From contig WTKN01000097.1 in the NCBI GenBank assembly GCA_011524395.1, positions 1-59,228 on the forward strand: a stretch of 59,228 bases of DNA. The letters run 5' to 3'. The number at the start of each line of letters is the position of its first letter. Positions within the stretch are counted from its first letter, which is position 1. The DNA is from Moorena sp. SS36440bin_2 (GTDB taxonomy: Bacteria > Cyanobacteriota > Cyanobacteriia > Cyanobacteriales > Coleofasciculaceae). The notes below the pieces were generated by a model, which made no database searches, had not been told where the DNA came from, and saw nothing but the letters and a program-made list of their open reading frames with translations. The translations under genes were made by a program, and so were the position numbers. Below, piece by piece: positions 31,201 to 42,817 of this stretch.

Positions 31201-33900
31201 ATATAATCCTGACCAATTGACTACATATCCATTAACATACAATTGTCCTAAACTAGAAAGCATATGTTGCCAGTCTTCTACCCCTGGACGTAAAGAAGGC
31301 AAATACAAACTCTCTTTGGCCACACACTGTTTTCCCATGCCCAACAAGGTTGGTTTCGGTCCTATTTCTAGGAAAGTTTCATATCCTAGTCCCTCCAAAG
31401 TTCCCATACTTTCAGCAAATTTTACTGGTTGGCGTACATGATTCACCCAGTATTTTGCTGTGGTTATACTCTCATCTGCTGGCAATCCAGTCACATTAGA
31501 TATGAGTGGAATTTCAGGATGATTATAGGTTACTCGATTGGCTACTTTTTCAAATTCTGCCAACATTGGTTCCATCAATGGTGAATGAAAAGCATGAGAC
31601 ACCTGGAGCTGTTTAGTTTTCCATCCTTTAGATTCTAGGTCTTCGCGAATCTGGTTAATGGCCTCACTGGCTCCAGAAATTACTACACTTTCTGGCCCAT
31701 TTATGGCAGCTATCCCAACTTGCTTACTATAGTTAGCGATCGCCTCTGACACCTGAGCTGCTGATGCCATCACTGACAACATTTCACCACCTGCAGGTAA
31801 ATTTTGCATTAATCTGGCTCTAGTGGCAATCAGTTTCAGACCATCTTCTAGACTAAAAACTCCTGCTACTGTTGCTGCCACATATTCACCCACACTATGC
31901 CCCATCACCACATCTGCTTGAATACCCCAAGATTCCCATAACTTAGCTAAACCATATTCTATGGCAAATAGAGCGGGTTGGGTATAAGCTGTTTGGTCTA
32001 GTAGAGATGAATCTAAGTTATTTGTAGCTTGAGAATATATAACTGACAATAGCGATCGATCTAGAAACAAACTGAGTATTCGATCGCATTCATCTAAAGC
32101 TTGACGGAAAACGGGTGCTTGTTCATACAGTTGCCGTCCCATATTCATATACTGAGAACCTTGCCCCGTAAATAGAAAGGCAATTTTTGCCGAACTCCTG
32201 CTGGACTGTTCTCCCTGGAAACCCCCAACTACTTCTGACCCTGATTTATAACCTATAAGTTTTTCAGCTAATTCCTGTTTGTCAGATGTCAGAATTCCTA
32301 GACGATAGTGAAAATGGGCACGTCCGGTGTTGGCAGTATAGCAAATATCTGCAAGTGCCAATTCCGGATGATTTTCGAGGTGATTGTAATAACTATCAAC
32401 CAAGTCGTCCAGAGCTTTTGGAGTTTTTGCAGAAAGAGTTAGTAGATGAAATGGACACCTGCCTAAATCTTCATTTTCAGTCTTTGATGTAGGAATTGTC
32501 TGCTGTTGGGGTGCTTCTGCCAACACTATATGAGCATTAGTACCACTAGCTCCAAAGGAACTCACCCCTGCAATTCTAATGCCGTCTTTAACTTCCCAAG
32601 GTATAGCTTGATTTGGCACAACCACCGGAAACTGCTTCCAGTTAAATTTAGAGGTAGGATTATTCAAGTGTAAATGAGGAGGTATCTGTTTATGCTGCAA
32701 TTGCAAGATTACTTTGATCAGAGCTGCAACCCCAGCAGCCGATTCAGCATGACCAATATTTGTTTTTAACGACCCTATCTTCAATATTTGTTCCCTGGAG
32801 CGTTCTTTTCCAAAAACATTGGCTATAGACCTCAACTCAATGGGATCTCCTAAAGAAGTTCCTGTACCGTGGGCTTCAATATAACTTACCTGAGATGGTT
32901 CCACTTTTGCCATCTCTAGAGCTTGACGAATTAACTTTTGCTGGGAGTTGCTATTGGGAACTGTAAACCCACTACTCGGTCCATCCTGATTGACAGCTGA
33001 ACCTCGAATTAATGCCAGGATCCTATCTTGTGATCTAATTGCATCCGATAGACGTTTAAGCACCACTATACCACAACCTTCTGCTCGACCAATACCATCT
33101 GCTGTTTCATCAAAAGTCTTACAACGACCATCTGGTGAAAGCATTTGAGCTTTAGAACCCCCAATCATACTACTAGGGGATACAATTAGGTTGACTCCTC
33201 CAGCTAATGCCATTTGACACTCTTGTAGTCGCAAGCTTTGACAAGCTTGATGAATAGCAACGAGGGAAGAGGAACAGGCTGTATCTATAGCCACACATGG
33301 ACCAGTAAATCCAAATGTATAAGAAATCCGACCTGCTGCCGCATTGAGGGGGAGCCCAGTAACACCATAGGGTGCAATATCATCTAATTCAGCTTGTGTA
33401 ATTATTTCTTTATAATCATTTACAGTAATACCAACAAAAACTCCTGTAGACTCACCTTGTAACCGTTGTGGAATGTGCCCATAATTTTCCATTGCTTCCC
33501 AACTGACTTCCAGAAGTAACCGATGTTGTGGATCGATACTGACAGCTTCTCGAGGTGAAATCCCAAAAAAATGAGGGTCAAATTGATCTATATCCTGCAA
33601 AAATCCACCATAGCAGGTATACATTTTTTCTGGAACGTTTGGATCGGGGTCGTAGTAAGCATTAACATCCCAACGTTTAGCAGGAATTTCTGTAATAGCA
33701 TCAACTCCATCAGATATAATTTGCCAGAATTTATCGGGGTTATTTGCACCTCCAGGAAAGCGACAAGCCATACCGACAACAGCAATTGGTTCCGTTTGAG
33801 ACTTTTCTAAGGCTTCTAATCTAGCCTTTGCTTCTTTTAGGGCTAAAAGAACCTGTTTTGATGTTGATAGTTTTTTATTTTTATCAAGTGAATTGTTCAT
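28276..33900 (-). CDS. PKS module F: KS-AT-DH-KR-ACP
   Basis: This 1874-residue module should produce an alkene from a malonyl unit. It has an N-terminal docking helix (STSKQVLLALKEAKARLEAL), KS with Cys209, and AT with Ser669 and HAFH. The DH is canonical (about 955-1230, His974 in DHRVFGQAVLP, Asp1145). KR carries Tyr1638 in HYGAAN without an LDD motif, and ACP Ser1802 in GMDSM. Unlike the other PKS proteins it ends not in a docking helix but in an acidic tail (YVDDSDFIEGEL). Such tails bind TubC-type domains, matching the N-terminus of G. ATGA overlap couples F and G. Confidence 0.95.
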   Translation of the reverse strand: MNNSLDKNKKLSTSKQVLLALKEAKARLEALEKSQTEPIAVVGMACRFPGGANNPDKFWQIISDGVDAITEIPAKRWDVNAYYDPDPNVPEKMYTCYGGFLQDIDQFDPHFFGISPREAVSIDPQHRLLLEVSWEAMENYGHIPQRLQGESTGVFVGITVNDYKEIITQAELDDIAPYGVTGLPLNAAAGRISYTFGFTGPCVAIDTACSSSLVAIHQACQSLRLQECQMALAGGVNLIVSPSSMIGGSKAQMLSPDGRCKTFDETADGIGRAEGCGIVVLKRLSDAIRSQDRILALIRGSAVNQDGPSSGFTVPNSNSQQKLIRQALEMAKVEPSQVSYIEAHGTGTSLGDPIELRSIANVFGKERSREQILKIGSLKTNIGHAESAAGVAALIKVILQLQHKQIPPHLHLNNPTSKFNWKQFPVVVPNQAIPWEVKDGIRIAGVSSFGASGTNAHIVLAEAPQQQTIPTSKTENEDLGRCPFHLLTLSAKTPKALDDLVDSYYNHLENHPELALADICYTANTGRAHFHYRLGILTSDKQELAEKLIGYKSGSEVVGGFQGEQSSRSSAKIAFLFTGQGSQYMNMGRQLYEQAPVFRQALDECDRILSLFLDRSLLSVIYSQATNNLDSSLLDQTAYTQPALFAIEYGLAKLWESWGIQADVVMGHSVGEYVAATVAGVFSLEDGLKLIATRARLMQNLPAGGEMLSVMASAAQVSEAIANYSKQVGIAAINGPESVVISGASEAINQIREDLESKGWKTKQLQVSHAFHSPLMEPMLAEFEKVANRVTYNHPEIPLISNVTGLPADESITTAKYWVNHVRQPVKFAESMGTLEGLGYETFLEIGPKPTLLGMGKQCVAKESLYLPSLRPGVEDWQHMLSSLGQLYVNGYVVNWSGLYRDSNCQKVPLPTYPFQRESYWIELRNGLYKKQLRSRHKNLHPLLGQKLHLAGVEKEQRFESQLSIYEEPYLSDHRVFGQAVLPGTGHLELALAAGSVAFKSDSLILEDVTIFQALIFPEEQPKTVQVVLKPSVTNTYIFEIFSFSSSEQDNKSSILHASGKILQGKTISEASSKDLSTLKEQCDIEVPVDGLYQELDGLGLNYGSKFQAVKKLWKVGENTLGFIELSPEVCAEIEKYKVHPVLFDASLHSSYGVAYGVERENPDDIYLPVKVERLQLYRSCDSKVWSYASNKDTGSQETSNLNVCLFDESGAIVAEIEGIIGKRVTFQAIWNVMQKQLLGDIKNWFYQLEWRPQNLQLQLEQNNKLNQNQELSHWLIFADTTGVGKALATKLTQQGHECTLVYGIQTTQKLETGSYQINPSNLQELEQVYQTIIETSQLPLQKVIHLWSLDIGDPKDLTITSLEESQLWGCGSVVNLIQTLVKNSNSTSPKLWLVTRGSQPVCSNIEELAVAQSPLWGLGRVVSLEHPQLWGGLVDLDPQSPKNEVETLLELLTNSQEEDHIAQREEQTYVPRLVKQISQTFPVVSFSSDATYLITGGAGALGLHTAQWMVGKGVRHLVLVGRSQPSPQAQSTINDLQKQGVEVVMAQADVSHFEEVERVFQQIETSMPPLKGIVHAAGVGTYQLIQQMELSHLESVIRPKVIGAWVLHQMTKELELEFFVNFSSIAAVWGSLGQSHYGAANYFLDSLAYYRQALGLPSLSINWGPWSNGGMADEEQLRELRKRGVQPLSPQEGIAALEQLWMSGNPQTTVAHVDWNLFKPLYEVGKRRLLLEEIKVESQETKFSGVNRKSEIIQKIEIASQNERVSLLKTYLQGHLGKILGLKVSQKPSVEQGLFEMGMDSMMALELRNQINNDLRIDIPITLFMEGVTIAVIANEINQQLTQNNETQYIELEYDTQINPIYVDDSDFIEGEL

Positions 33901-33965
33901 TTATTCCTTAAACCTATTCTAATTAATTAATTGACTGTTACCCATTAATATAAATTAAGTACCAG

Positions 33966-35321
33966 TCATTTCTTCACCATTTTGACCCCAGTCGCCGGAG
34001 CCAGAGCAATACTTCTTCTTTTAATTTTTTCAGGATTAAAATTAGCTAAATTTAACTTATAATTAGACATAATAGTTGCTAGAACTAATTTCATTTCAAA
34101 TTCTGAAAAAGCAGCTCCTATACAACGTCTTGCTCCTCCACCAAAGGGAAAAAATTCATAGGAATTAAATTTTTTTTCTAAAAAACGTTCTGGCTTAAAT
34201 TGCTCATGGTCAGGATAGATATCTTCTCTTTGGTGTGTGAGATAAATACAACCAAATATAGTGCTTCCTACTTCAAGGTGATATCCCATCAATTCAACGG
34301 GTTTTTCGACTTTTCTAGCTACAGTTAACATCGAAACCGGATAAATCCGTAAGCTTTCTTGACAAACTGCGGTAAGATAGGGAAGTTTAGCTATATCAAC
34401 CGGGCTAGCATTGGAGTGTAAACCAGATAACTCTTGTAATAACTTCTCTCGTACCTTTGGTAAATAATGTGTCCAATATAAACTCCAGGTCATGGCAGTT
34501 GCCGTAGTTTCGTGGCCAGCAAACAAAAGGGTTAATAATTCATCCCGTAATTCTTGATCGCTCAAATAATTTCCAGTTTCATCCTTTGCTGACATCAGCA
34601 AAGAAAGAATATCAGTGCGCGAGGAATCAGGGTAAGTACGACGATCGCTTATTTCTGTGTATAGTAATTTATCAATCTGTTGACGCAGCTTAATAAACTT
34701 CCCCCAGGGACTCCAATCCCCTAGGTCCCATTGTAAAAAGGAAAAAAAGATAACTGAGTTGGTAAGAGGAGAACTGAAAATATCTAACCAAGTGATCAAT
34801 AATTGCTTAATTTCCTGATAACGTTTCCCCTCATAAAAGCCAAAGACTGCCTGAATAATTACTTGTAAAGAGATGCTTTGCATTTTTGAGTGGGCAATAA
34901 AATTGCTGTTTTGGGGGATAGCATCAAACACTTGCTTAGTCAGCTTGATAATCAACTCACCGTAGGCTTTCATCCTTTCCCCATGAAAAGGAGGAATTAG
35001 AAGTTTACGACGTTTCTTGTGAGCATCACCTTCTAACATAACGATAGATGTATCCCCAAGCAACATCGATAATGGTTGATTAAACTTGCTTGGGGTGCTA
35101 AATTCATGGCCATCTTTAGTAAAGATCTGTTGCAATACTTGGGGGTTACTGACAATTACAAAAACAGAATCATCCCTGTTAAGGTTAATTTTGGTTGCAA
35201 AAATATCGCCATGGCATTTAGCTGCTCTTTCCATAAAGCCGGTCGGGTCTCTAATCCATTGAATTGTTTGGAAAAAAGAGGGAGCTTTAGAAACTCGAGG
35301 TATGATTGAATGAGTTGCCAT
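33966..35321 (-). CDS. Cytochrome P450, CYP110-like
   Basis: This 451-residue soluble P450 is probably a tailoring oxygenase acting on the polyketide or on the released product. The I-helix has AGHETT (about 267-272), the K-helix ESLRIYP, and the haem loop FFPFGGGARRCIG with Cys400 as the iron ligand. The N-terminus (FFQTIQWIRDPTGFMER) lacks a membrane anchor and resembles the cyanobacterial CYP110 family. Gaps of 65-70 nt separate it from D and F, within the same operon. The substrate cannot be read from sequence; hydroxylation or epoxidation are both possible. Confidence 0.92.
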   Translation of the reverse strand: MATHSIIPRVSKAPSFFQTIQWIRDPTGFMERAAKCHGDIFATKINLNRDDSVFVIVSNPQVLQQIFTKDGHEFSTPSKFNQPLSMLLGDTSIVMLEGDAHKKRRKLLIPPFHGERMKAYGELIIKLTKQVFDAIPQNSNFIAHSKMQSISLQVIIQAVFGFYEGKRYQEIKQLLITWLDIFSSPLTNSVIFFSFLQWDLGDWSPWGKFIKLRQQIDKLLYTEISDRRTYPDSSRTDILSLLMSAKDETGNYLSDQELRDELLTLLFAGHETTATAMTWSLYWTHYLPKVREKLLQELSGLHSNASPVDIAKLPYLTAVCQESLRIYPVSMLTVARKVEKPVELMGYHLEVGSTIFGCIYLTHQREDIYPDHEQFKPERFLEKKFNSYEFFPFGGGARRCIGAAFSEFEMKLVLATIMSNYKLNLANFNPEKIKRRSIALAPATGVKMVKK

Positions 35322-35390
35322 TATTCAAAAAATATATTCACCATTATGTAGATTTAAAAATTGGGATAAGTACCTCAAGAGGCAGCTTTA

Positions 35391-36677
35391 TTAAATTCTA
35401 CAATATCTGGTTAGGTAAGATATTGTTTTTTCAGCCAGCATTTCTATTGTCTTGTGACTAATTAGTGGCTGACAGTATAAAAAATTTAACATCATTGATT
35501 CTTCAAAAGTTAAAGCAGCACTAAAAAAAGTATTTTCCATTGAAAATTGTACAGCTACAGCCAAACTTATTTCCTCTAGCTTTAAAGAACCATAATTTGA
35601 TGGTATTTTTACATAACCTAAGTTAGTAATACCAACAGAGCAAGGAGCTTTAGGCATATTATTATCATAATTACTAATTAAAGACTCTAATATTTGTTTA
35701 GATTCAAATATCACATCAGTTTCTAACTTTTCTTTGACTATTTTAGTAATTGCTCTAGCTAACTCCCAAAATGATTTATCTTCTATTATTTCATGGATCG
35801 TATATAAAGATGACGCTAGCAATGCTAGATCATGATTACTAATAGGTGGATTTATCCTTTGTCTTAAATTGATAGCTGAAAAACAAGATAAAAATAAATT
35901 TTTATCTTTATCTTTAATCTTATCAGCAACTGCCAACATCATAGCTGCACATAAAGCACCATTTACGGTTGCATGTTCTTCCTTACAGGAACTGATAATT
36001 ACCTTAGTTATCTCAGGAGCTAATTTTTTATGGACTAATCCAGTCTTGCGTAGTTCTAAAGGTAAGTCTTGTTCAACTTCTAGAGTTTTTATCTCTTTAT
36101 CTATTTGCTGATTGTGCCACTTAATTTCAACTTTAGGCAATAAATCATCTAAAGATGGAAGCATAGGCAACTTAGAAATACTAGGAATTTTATTTTCAGA
36201 CAAAATCTGACCGCAAATACTCAAGAGTTCAGACATTAAATAGACTATTGAAATACCATCACAAATAATATGTTCCAGTGTAATTATTAAGTAGTTAACA
36301 TTGCTATCAAGAGTTTTTATTAAAACAGCTCTCATTAAAACTTTTTCGCTGTCAATTTGATTATTTATCTCTTCTATAGCAACTGATTGCCAATCTTCAG
36401 TATTTAGATTCTCAATTTCAACGATACGCAAAGGAATTTTTGGCGTTCCTTCAGTTTTAAAGTGTAAATCACCAGGCGAACCAATAATGTGACAATTCAG
36501 GAAAGGATGGCGAATTTGCAATAAGTCTAAAGCTTGTCTAAGAATTTTTTCTGTAAGGCCACCTCCAACTCGACTTATTGTTACGAGATTTCCTGATATA
36601 GAGCGAGTTAGCATTTTCATTGCTTCCTCAAAAGGAATCAGTTTTCTATTTTCAGTTACATTCATATCAACTGTCAT
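35391..36677 (-). CDS. Stand-alone condensation-like acyltransferase
   Basis: This 428-residue protein of the condensation/carnitine acyltransferase fold is similar in size and layout to PapA-type acyltransferases that esterify polyketide hydroxyls. Its active-site motif reads EHIICDG, with His136 and Asp140 matching the HxxxDG core; the first His of the usual HH pair is Glu. No carrier domain or adenylation domain is attached. Its place inside the operon, 16 nt after C and before the P450, suggests that it esterifies the product or transfers an acyl or aminoacyl group from a carrier protein. Orthodox alcohol acetyltransferase activity on a small substrate is an alternative. Confidence 0.75.
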   Translation of the reverse strand: MTVDMNVTENRKLIPFEEAMKMLTRSISGNLVTISRVGGGLTEKILRQALDLLQIRHPFLNCHIIGSPGDLHFKTEGTPKIPLRIVEIENLNTEDWQSVAIEEINNQIDSEKVLMRAVLIKTLDSNVNYLIITLEHIICDGISIVYLMSELLSICGQILSENKIPSISKLPMLPSLDDLLPKVEIKWHNQQIDKEIKTLEVEQDLPLELRKTGLVHKKLAPEITKVIISSCKEEHATVNGALCAAMMLAVADKIKDKDKNLFLSCFSAINLRQRINPPISNHDLALLASSLYTIHEIIEDKSFWELARAITKIVKEKLETDVIFESKQILESLISNYDNNMPKAPCSVGITNLGYVKIPSNYGSLKLEEISLAVAVQFSMENTFFSAALTFEESMMLNFLYCQPLISHKTIEMLAEKTISYLTRYCRI

Positions 36678-36693
36678 ATCTAAACTCCAAAAT

Positions 36694-39600
36694 TTATTGT
36701 TCGTTTAACAAGACCGATAAGTCTAATAATTCTTGAGCAATTGATGCCTCAACATCATCTTCAGACAACTGTTCTACTTCTGATAACAGGTTGGCTTTTT
36801 GTTGTTCAGCTACAGACAATTTATAATTATCTGTCTTTTCTAATTTCCAATTCAATACCGTGTCAGCAATATATTTAGCTAAACTGATAATATTGGGAAA
36901 TTCAAAAGCTAATGTTTCAGGAAGAGAACAATTCAGACCAAGTTGAAGTTTATTCCTAAGTTCAACCGTCATCAGAGAGTCTATACCCATGTCAAAAAAA
37001 CCTTGTTCTGTATCCACTAAGTGAGAGTCTTTTATTCCTAAAATTAGCGCTACTTCATCTTGAATATAAGCAATTAATTTATGATAGCGTTCTTTTTCTG
37101 ATGCTACTTCTAATTGTAATAAAATGTCATGTTTTTGTTTTAATAATTCATCTCTAACCTCCTCAGGTTTAGTTTCTATTTCTGCTAAAAGTTTTCGGTA
37201 TTTTTTGGCTTGATATACTGCTTTGAACTTACTCCAGTTCACGTTAGCTACCACTGTTTGAACTAGATTAGTTTTCAAAAGCTCACCCAGTATGTTAAAT
37301 CCTTGCTCTGGCTGTAATTCATCTAATCCAATCTCCTTCATCCATTGGACATAGACTGCTTCGGAAGCCATACCACCAACACCAAGACTTCCCCAATTGA
37401 TACTCAATCCAGGCATTCCAATAGAACGGCGATAATAAGCTATTGTATCCAGGAAATGATTAGCTGCGGCATAAACTGACTGATTTTTACTTCCCCACAC
37501 TGATGCACCAGACGAAAAACAAATGAAAAAGTCTAAATCTACTTTCTTAGTCAGTTGATGTAAAATCCAAGAACCTACTATCTTCGGAGGAAATATAGAT
37601 TTTATATTTTCAAATTCGACATCTTCTATTGCAGATAGTTTAGATACACCAGCAGCATGAATAATCCCTCTTAAGGGTTGCTCTACAGTATTAATTTGCT
37701 TAATGATTAAAGACATCTTATCCAAGTCAGTGACATCAGCAGAAAATACAGTTACCTTAACCCCACTATTTTCTAAAGATTGGATGAATTCGATATTTTT
37801 ACCTACCTCACTATTCCAATAAAATCTGTCCCATTCTTCCCTGGGAACAATTCCTTTACGCCCTATCAATACAAGATGTTTTGCTCCCTGTTGTGCCATC
37901 CAATGAGCTAATTTCAATCCTAAGAAACCTAAACCCCCAGTGATTAAGTAAGTACCATCAGATTTAAACTTAAAATCTTGAAATTTTGTATCAATATCAA
38001 TATTAGGGATGAGACGAGCTATATAGCGCTTTCCATTCCGAAAAGCAACATGATCTTCATCATCTGAATCTCTAATTTCTGAGATTAATGTAGCTACTAA
38101 CTTATCATTAGATATATTAGGTTCTAAATCAATCATTCCACCCCATAGCTCAGGGTGTTCGAGAGAAATGACTTTGCCCATTCCCCATAAAGGAGACTGA
38201 GCTAATCCTGGTAGAAAACTATTAATACCAAGAACTGGCTGAGAACCTTTGGTTACTAACCATAAGCGCAGTTTTTGCGAAAATTTAACCTTGAGTAAAG
38301 CTTGAACTAATGATAAAAGAGCCACACATCCTAGCTGGGAATTTTCTTCCAAATTTTCTAGTGTTAGGTACTCGATGTCTAAGGTATTTAAGCTCCACAA
38401 ATTTAATATTTCAATTGAACCTGTTATGTCTGGTGTTAGTTTGGCCAGTAGTTGCTCAAACTCTTCTGGTTTGTGTGGGTTGATTGTATATTCTTCTGGT
38501 GTCAGTTGTTGATATTCTGCTCCTGGAAATATAAACCTACATACTTCTCCTAATACTCCGAGTTGAATAGTTAACTGTTGAGCTGTCTCTCGGTTATCGA
38601 CTAGGATTAACCACTCTCTCTTTCCTGTTATTGGCTCTTCTTTGGGAATTTCCTCAGCCTTGGCTACTATAAGTGTCTGATGGGATAGTGCTGCTGGTAC
38701 TACCTCGGCCTCTGGCACTGTTACTATTTGAGTAAATCCTGTTTCTGCCAACAATTGCTTCCATGTTGAGCTACTCACTAAAGGATAATCCCCACGCCAC
38801 TCTACATCTTTGAACTTCCACCATCCTTCTAATAGTCCAAATATTAAATCTGGTACTCTTTGACGGGTCGTCCCTTCTAATAATACCAACATTCCTCCAT
38901 CTGCTAGCAAGCTTCGCACATTAGTTAGAGTCTCTTTGATGGATGTAGTGGCATGAAGTACATTCGCGGCCAGCACAATATCGTATTTTTGCTTCTCTAA
39001 TCCCTGAGTTGTGGGATCTACTTCTATATCTAAAGTTTGATAGCGGACAAAAGGATAATCTTTGAACTTATCTTGAGCTTTTGTAATAAATAATCCGCCT
39101 ATATCGGTGAACAGATATTCCGTTTGTTCTGGTGGTAACTCTGGTAGAATATAACTCGTAGTTCCTCCTGTTCCTGCACCTATTTCCAGTAGCCTTATGC
39201 CTCTATCTCGTGGTAATTTATCTATAGCTGCTGTAATAGTTTTCTGGACTATAGTATTCATTAACTTAGAAACAGGAGATTCTGTATAAATTTGGGTCGT
39301 ATCAGTCAAATCACCCTGTGGAAATACCAGTTGTACTGGGTCTAATTCTCCTAGCAGTACTTTACTCAATTGAGATGCGCAACGGTGTAGAATATTAAGT
39401 TCTGAACTTGTCTGAGGATACTGATTTAGTAGCAAATGACGTTGTTTTTCTGGATCTGCCCTGTTTAATGTGTGTAATACTTGCCACTGCTGTTGGGTGA
39501 AACGAATAATCCCTAATTCTTCCAGAATTTGCAGTAGACGATTTAAAAGTTGTTGATGGTTAGAAACTACACCTAATTCTTCAGCTACTGATTTTGTGGA

Positions 39601-42600
39601 AAATGTTTCTCCTGGTTGGTAATTCCAGCCTAGTTCCACAAATGCTTGAACTATATACTCGCCACTCAGCTTTTCTAAGTGAGTAGAGACTTCTTTATAG
39701 TATTCCCAATCTGTTTTAGGGACTGATTCTATAATAGAATTACCGACTTTATGCTGGGTAATTTCTACTGGTGTCCGCAGATAATCCCTAGGAGCTAATC
39801 TACCAAAACGAGCTTGATTTTTCCATTGAACTTCATAGATAAAATCTTTAATGCTAGCTACCGTTAATTCTTGTTGATGCTCTTTAACGAGCAAATTCAA
39901 TATTTTCGGTAGTAAATCAACTTCTGATGGAGAAAGATTACCGATTTTTTTAAGTTTTTCAGCCAATTTATGAGTTTCCCCTTCATACAGAGACTCAATT
40001 ATTGGAGTGATTTTCTTTTCTCCTACAAAAAATTCTTGCGGTTGGTGTTCATTGTTTAAGTCTTCTATCCAATAGCGTTGTTTTTGGAATGGATAGGTAG
40101 GCAACATTAGTTTCATACGGGAATAATTGCGCTCAAATTCACACCAGTCTAAATTAATTCCCTGTACATACAATTGCCCTAAACTAGAGAGAATTTGTGA
40201 CCATTCCTCTACTCCAGGACGGATTGAAGGTAAACACAATCCTATATCGTTCGGTATATATTGTCCAACCATCCCTAATAAAATTGGTGATGGTCCTATT
40301 TCTAAAAATACTTCATATCCTTGGCTGAGTAGATTCTCCATGCTTTGGTAAAACTTCACTGTTTTACGTATATGCTCCACCCAATATTTAGCTGTAGCAA
40401 TGCTTTGATTCGCTAATTCCCCTGTGACATTAGATACAAGTGGAATCCGGGGCTGATTATAGGTAACTTGTTTTGCTACTGCTTCAAAGTCAGCTAACAT
40501 TGGTTCCATTAATTTTGAATGGAAAGCATGGGAAACCTGTAACCTTTTGATCTTGATTCCTTCAAATTCAAAGGTGCGACACAATTCCCTAATGGCTTCA
40601 CTTGCTCCAGAAATTACCACACTTTCAGGCCCATTAACTGCCGCGATCGCCACATCAAAGGCATAAGGACTAATTATTTCATCTACTTTCTCCTTTGATG
40701 CCATTACAGAAACCATTTCTCCTGTAGAAGGTAACTGTTGCATTAAACTTCCTCTGGTCGCAATTAACTTCAGACCTTCTTCTAAGCTCAAGACTCCTGC
40801 TACAGTTGCAGCCACATATTCACCTACACTATGACCGAGAACTATATTAGGTTCAATCCCCCAAGATTTCCATAACTCAGCTAAGGCATATTCAATAGCA
40901 AATAAAGCTGGTTGTGTATAATTTGTTTGGTGTAATAAAGATGAATCCTTATCCTTGGCAATTTCAGGATAAAGAACTTTTAGCAGAGGAACTTGCAAAT
41001 AAGAACGTAGTATTTCGTCACATTTGTCTAGAGCTTGACGAAAAACAGGCTGAGTTTCGTATAGTTGCCGTCCCATATTGATATACTGAGAACCTTGGCC
41101 TGTAAACAAGAAAGCTATTTTCGGCGCCGTATAACTACTAGACAATTGTCCTTGGTATAGTCTTACTTCTTCCTGGCCAGAAGTAAAGTTATTTAATTTT
41201 TCTGCTAATTCTAGTTCATCAGAAGCAATAACAGCTAGACGATGGTTGAAGTGGGCACGTCCTATATTAGCTGTGTAACAAATGTCTGCTAATTTTGATT
41301 CTGGATAAACTTTTAAGTAATGTTGATAACGAGTAGCTAATTCTTTAAGTGCCTTTTTAGTTTGAGCAGACAAAGTTAATATATGGAAAGAACGATCTGG
41401 TCTTGCCTCACTTTTAATTTTTGAGGGAGCTTCTTCTAGGATCAAATGGGCATTAGTTCCACTCATGCCAAAAGAACTAATTCCAGCGATTCTTGGTTTT
41501 CCCTCACTATCCCAAGGAATTAATGTAGTCGGAATTTTGATTGACAGTTCATCCCAAGCTAAATGGGGATTAGGTTGTTTGAAATGTAAATGAGGTGGGA
41601 TTTTCTGATGCTGGAGGATTAAGGCTGTCTTGATCAGAGATGCTACACCTGCTGCTGCTTCTAAGTGTCCCAAATTTGTTTTCACTGAACCAACTACTAA
41701 AGGCCGATCGCTTGGACGGTTTTGGCCGTATGATGCTGCTAAAGCCTCTATTTCTATGGGGTCTCCTAAAGTTGTTCCTGTACCGTGAGCCTCTACATAG
41801 TCGATCTGATGGGATTCTAACTGAGAATTTTTCAATGCTTGTTTAATTACATCTATTTGAGCCATGCCATTAGGAACAGTCAGACCACTACTAGGTCCAT
41901 CATGGTTAATCGCTGAACCTCGTATTAGTGCGAAAATTCGATCGTTATCAGCAATAGCATCAGACAGACGTTTGAGGGCTACAACACCACATCCTTCACC
42001 AAATCCATAGCCATTAGCAGAAGCATCAAAAGTCTTACAACGACCATCAGCCGCAGCTCCTTTCAATTGGCAGCGACCAATCATACTTAAGGGAGATAAA
42101 ATTAGATTAACTCCACCTGCTAATGCTAAGTTACACTCTCCTAAACGTAGACTCTGACAAGCTAGATGCGCTGCAACTAAAGAAGATGAACAACTGGTAT
42201 CTAACTGTATATTTGGTCCTTGCAAACCGAGTAGATGAGAGATGCGACCTATGCCCAGACTTAGATTTGCGCCAATAACCGCATAAGCATCCACATTTTG
42301 TGGATTGTTTTCATTGATACTCAACTTGCCATAGTCTTCTGTACAGATGCTCATAAAAACACCTGTTTTACTATTTCTCAGTTTCGTCCATGATTGTCCG
42401 CCATTTTCAAGTGCTTCCCATGTAACTTCTAAAAGTAGCCTATGTTGCGGATCTAGAGATACTGCTTCCCGAGGCGAAATTCCGAAAAACTGGGGGTCAA
42501 ACCGATCTACTTGGTGGATAAATCCACCCTCTCTGGTGTAAGTCTTCCCTGTTTGGGGGTCTGGGTCATAGTATTGAGCAATATCTCCACGGTCAGGAGG

Positions 42601-42816
42601 GAGCACTGTAACAGCATCTATTCCATTAGACAGTAGATGCCAATATGTAGATGGGTCGTTAGCACCACCAGGAAATCGACAACCAATACCAACAATAGCG
42701 ATTGGTTCTGTTTTGGCTTTATTGACTGCTTCTAGTTTCGCTTGTACTTCATTAAGCACCTGAAGCACTTGTTTAGATAAGGCATTTTTTTGGGTAGTGT
42801 CTGAAATATTGCTCAT
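36694..42816 (-). CDS. PKS module C: KS-AT-cMT-KR-ACP
   Basis: This 2040-residue module should give an alpha-methyl, beta-hydroxy unit. It has an N-terminal docking helix ([20 protein letters not shown]), KS with Cys209 in DTSCSSS, and AT with Ser663 and HAFH. The C-methyltransferase lies at about 1110-1400 (EIGAGTGGT near 1209, ANVLHATTS). KR carries Tyr1782 in VYAAAN and an extra loop with [10 protein letters not shown] after the GRK motif. ACP has Ser1947 in GIDSL, followed by a docking helix (LSEDDVEAS). The MT domain is nearly the same as that of A over long runs, which points to module duplication or gene conversion. One base separates it from B. Confidence 0.95.
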   Translation of the reverse strand: MSNISDTTQKNALSKQVLQVLNEVQAKLEAVNKAKTEPIAIVGIGCRFPGGANDPSTYWHLLSNGIDAVTVLPPDRGDIAQYYDPDPQTGKTYTREGGFIHQVDRFDPQFFGISPREAVSLDPQHRLLLEVTWEALENGGQSWTKLRNSKTGVFMSICTEDYGKLSINENNPQNVDAYAVIGANLSLGIGRISHLLGLQGPNIQLDTSCSSSLVAAHLACQSLRLGECNLALAGGVNLILSPLSMIGRCQLKGAAADGRCKTFDASANGYGFGEGCGVVALKRLSDAIADNDRIFALIRGSAINHDGPSSGLTVPNGMAQIDVIKQALKNSQLESHQIDYVEAHGTGTTLGDPIEIEALAASYGQNRPSDRPLVVGSVKTNLGHLEAAAGVASLIKTALILQHQKIPPHLHFKQPNPHLAWDELSIKIPTTLIPWDSEGKPRIAGISSFGMSGTNAHLILEEAPSKIKSEARPDRSFHILTLSAQTKKALKELATRYQHYLKVYPESKLADICYTANIGRAHFNHRLAVIASDELELAEKLNNFTSGQEEVRLYQGQLSSSYTAPKIAFLFTGQGSQYINMGRQLYETQPVFRQALDKCDEILRSYLQVPLLKVLYPEIAKDKDSSLLHQTNYTQPALFAIEYALAELWKSWGIEPNIVLGHSVGEYVAATVAGVLSLEEGLKLIATRGSLMQQLPSTGEMVSVMASKEKVDEIISPYAFDVAIAAVNGPESVVISGASEAIRELCRTFEFEGIKIKRLQVSHAFHSKLMEPMLADFEAVAKQVTYNQPRIPLVSNVTGELANQSIATAKYWVEHIRKTVKFYQSMENLLSQGYEVFLEIGPSPILLGMVGQYIPNDIGLCLPSIRPGVEEWSQILSSLGQLYVQGINLDWCEFERNYSRMKLMLPTYPFQKQRYWIEDLNNEHQPQEFFVGEKKITPIIESLYEGETHKLAEKLKKIGNLSPSEVDLLPKILNLLVKEHQQELTVASIKDFIYEVQWKNQARFGRLAPRDYLRTPVEITQHKVGNSIIESVPKTDWEYYKEVSTHLEKLSGEYIVQAFVELGWNYQPGETFSTKSVAEELGVVSNHQQLLNRLLQILEELGIIRFTQQQWQVLHTLNRADPEKQRHLLLNQYPQTSSELNILHRCASQLSKVLLGELDPVQLVFPQGDLTDTTQIYTESPVSKLMNTIVQKTITAAIDKLPRDRGIRLLEIGAGTGGTTSYILPELPPEQTEYLFTDIGGLFITKAQDKFKDYPFVRYQTLDIEVDPTTQGLEKQKYDIVLAANVLHATTSIKETLTNVRSLLADGGMLVLLEGTTRQRVPDLIFGLLEGWWKFKDVEWRGDYPLVSSSTWKQLLAETGFTQIVTVPEAEVVPAALSHQTLIVAKAEEIPKEEPITGKREWLILVDNRETAQQLTIQLGVLGEVCRFIFPGAEYQQLTPEEYTINPHKPEEFEQLLAKLTPDITGSIEILNLWSLNTLDIEYLTLENLEENSQLGCVALLSLVQALLKVKFSQKLRLWLVTKGSQPVLGINSFLPGLAQSPLWGMGKVISLEHPELWGGMIDLEPNISNDKLVATLISEIRDSDDEDHVAFRNGKRYIARLIPNIDIDTKFQDFKFKSDGTYLITGGLGFLGLKLAHWMAQQGAKHLVLIGRKGIVPREEWDRFYWNSEVGKNIEFIQSLENSGVKVTVFSADVTDLDKMSLIIKQINTVEQPLRGIIHAAGVSKLSAIEDVEFENIKSIFPPKIVGSWILHQLTKKVDLDFFICFSSGASVWGSKNQSVYAAANHFLDTIAYYRRSIGMPGLSINWGSLGVGGMASEAVYVQWMKEIGLDELQPEQGFNILGELLKTNLVQTVVANVNWSKFKAVYQAKKYRKLLAEIETKPEEVRDELLKQKHDILLQLEVASEKERYHKLIAYIQDEVALILGIKDSHLVDTEQGFFDMGIDSLMTVELRNKLQLGLNCSLPETLAFEFPNIISLAKYIADTVLNWKLEKTDNYKLSVAEQQKANLLSEVEQLSEDDVEASIAQELLDLSVLLNEQ

Positions 42817-42817
42817 T

